Assembly (NCBI RefSeq): GCF_001590985.1
Contig: NZ_BCTX01000014.1
Location: 1 to 64,000, forward strand
From: Novosphingobium naphthalenivorans NBRC 102051
Lineage (GTDB): Bacteria; Pseudomonadota; Alphaproteobacteria; Sphingomonadales; Sphingomonadaceae
Reading direction: 5' to 3'
DNA: 64,000 nucleotides
Of the stretch, positions 63,000 to 64,000 are shown in pieces. Numbering within the stretch: position 1 is the first letter of the stretch; every line of letters starts with the position of its first letter. The notes under the pieces are model-generated. The model was not told the origin of the DNA and did not search any database. It saw only the letters and a list, made by a program, of their open reading frames with translations. The translations under genes and the position numbers were made by a program.

Positions 63000-63803
63000 A
63001 TGGAAGCGAATCCTCTCTCCTCAGGCCCTCAGGCCGCTCCGGGCACGGTCCACCTTGTCGGCGCGGGCCCCGGCGACCCGGATCTTCTGACCCTGCGCGG
63101 GGCGCGGCTGCTGATGAATGCCCGGCTGATCGTGCATGATGGCCTCGTCGATCCGGCGATCCTCGCCATGGCACGCCCCGGCGCGCGCATGATCTCGGTC
63201 GCCAAGAGCCGCTCGCGCCACACCATGAAGCAGGAGGCGATCAACGCGCTGCTGGTCAAGGAAGCGCTCGCCGGAAACGACGTCGTGCGCCTCAAGGGCG
63301 GCGATCCCTTCGTGTTCGGCCGCGGCGGCGAAGAGGCCGAGGCCTGCCGCGCCGCCGGTGTGCCGGTGGACGTGGTGCCGGGCATCTCGTCCGCGCTGGG
63401 CGCCTCCGCCGCCGCGCGGATCCCGCTGACCCACCGCGACCATGCCTCGATCGTCTCGTTCGTCGCCGGTCAGTGCAAGGGGCTGAGCGATCAGGACTGG
63501 TCCGGCCTTGCCGGCAAGGGCCGCACGCTCGTGATCTTCATGGGATTGGCGACGGCCGCGCAGATTTCCGAAAAGCTGATCGCGGACGGCCTTGCCCCCG
63601 ACGTTCCCGTCGCGGTGATCGAGAATGCCACACGCCGCGAAATGCGCGTGCTGCGCGCGCCGCTGGCCGGCCTTGCCGATCTCGTCGAGGCCGAGAAGGT
63701 GAAGAGCCCGGCGCTGATCGTGATCGGCCATGTCGCCGCGGAACCCGACAACATCATACGCGAAACGGCGCTGAAAACCGGCGCGCTGGAGGCAATACAG
63801 TGA
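63000..63803 (+). CDS. cobA: Uroporphyrinogen-III C-methyltransferase (CobA/SirA type)
   Basis: A 267-residue SAM-dependent enzyme that methylates uroporphyrinogen III to precorrin-2, the first step toward sirohaem and B12. Signatures are LVGAGPGDPDLLTLRGA, VRLKGGDPFVFGRGGEE and GMSSALG-type text (VVPGISSALGASAAA). It is the single-domain CobA form, without the CysG oxidase part. Its stop overlaps the DUF2849 gene (GTGA). In this order of bacteria the gene usually leads a sulfite-reduction operon, so a sirohaem role is more likely than B12. Confidence 0.94.
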   Translation: MEANPLSSGPQAAPGTVHLVGAGPGDPDLLTLRGARLLMNARLIVHDGLVDPAILAMARPGARMISVAKSRSRHTMKQEAINALLVKEALAGNDVVRLKGGDPFVFGRGGEEAEACRAAGVPVDVVPGISSALGASAAARIPLTHRDHASIVSFVAGQCKGLSDQDWSGLAGKGRTLVIFMGLATAAQISEKLIADGLAPDVPVAVIENATRREMRVLRAPLAGLADLVEAEKVKSPALIVIGHVAAEPDNIIRETALKTGALEAIQ

Positions 63804-64000
63804 AGATTCTGACCGGCAACGACCTCAAGACCGGAGCGGTCACATGGTGGACCGGCGTGGGCTGGTCGCTCGACGTCAACGACGCCGCCGATGTCGGTGA
63901 GGATGGCGCGAAGATCATCGCCCGCGAGGAAGGCGTGCAGAACGTCTTCGCCGCCTATGTCATCGATGGCGAGAAGACTGCGGCCAAGGACGGATGGACC
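63800..64000 (+). CDS. DUF2849 protein, partial at the window end
   Basis: At least 67 residues are visible (KILTGNDLKTGAVTWWTG at the start, VFAAYVIDGEKTAAKDG later). This is the DUF2849 family, small proteins encoded between a cobA-type gene and sulfite reductase in many alphaproteobacteria. The GTG start overlaps the cobA stop. The rest of the gene, and the expected nitrite/sulfite reductase, lie past the window end. Its function is unknown. Confidence 0.85.
   Translation, partial: MKILTGNDLKTGAVTWWTGVGWSLDVNDAADVGEDGAKIIAREEGVQNVFAAYVIDGEKTAAKDGWT

Overview
The window is about 64 kb of high-GC, densely coded bacterial DNA. Gene content (TonB-dependent receptor, CHASE4 and c-di-GMP signalling genes, CzcCBA-type efflux, a cobA-type methyltransferase followed by a DUF2849 gene, a GNAT-nitrilase fusion, many 4-base GTGA/ATGA/TTGA gene overlaps) and the dispersed hairpin repeats point to an alphaproteobacterium of the order Sphingomonadales, most like Novosphingobium. 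This is inference from content, not a database match. I see no rRNA, tRNA, transposase, integrase or CRISPR array.

Layout. 1-3.8 kb: a response regulator with GGDEF and EAL domains, followed by a CHASE4 histidine kinase. 4.1-7.7 kb: a small membrane protein and an HMA_2-type protein that run tail to tail into a P2-type cation ATPase with its own HMA_2 domain. 7.9-11.7 kb: a divergent pair made of an MbnH-like dihaem protein plus a small secreted partner, and a TonB-dependent receptor. 11.7-14.4 kb: a GIY-YIG protein and a Tat-exported phospholipase C. 14.6-22.3 kb: a two-component system divergent from an RND tripartite metal-efflux operon.

22.3-31.2 kb is the most interesting part: a candidate ribosomally made, modified peptide (RiPP) locus. 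A 65-residue precursor with a leader-like N-terminus and a C-terminal AVCVGACVCVG core is preceded by a strong ribosome binding site and followed by a hairpin. Then come a radical SAM/SPASM enzyme, an unrecognised 347-residue protein, a pyruvyl-transferase-fold protein and a MenD-like ThDP enzyme, all joined by overlaps or 2-base gaps. Divergently, across an AT-rich 579-base region, lie a ferritin-like diiron protein and an unrecognised 485-residue protein. I know of no described pathway with this combination.

31.4-34.9 kb: an exopolysaccharide-type sugar transferase, a sulfotransferase and a flippase. 34.9-44.0 kb: a complete glycogen operon (glgP, glgB, glgC, glgA, glgX). 44.4-47.4 kb: a Na+/H+ antiporter and a DUF389 membrane protein. 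47.5-58.3 kb: mixed housekeeping and signalling genes (GlcG-like, a degenerate HD-GYP, GNAT, SLC13 permease, GNAT-nitrilase, queF, metC-type lyase, MscS-type channel). 58.7-64.0 kb: a thioesterase, a metallo-beta-lactamase-fold protein, a PAS-GGDEF protein with a degenerate active site, a VOC protein, a PilZ-XRE fusion, and the start of a sirohaem/sulfite-reduction operon cut by the window end.

Three themes recur. c-di-GMP signalling appears in four proteins, at least two of which look catalytically dead. Metal handling appears in three modules. Many gene pairs are translationally coupled. Several short perfect palindromes, including a 20-base one over the antiporter start codon, are candidate regulatory sites.
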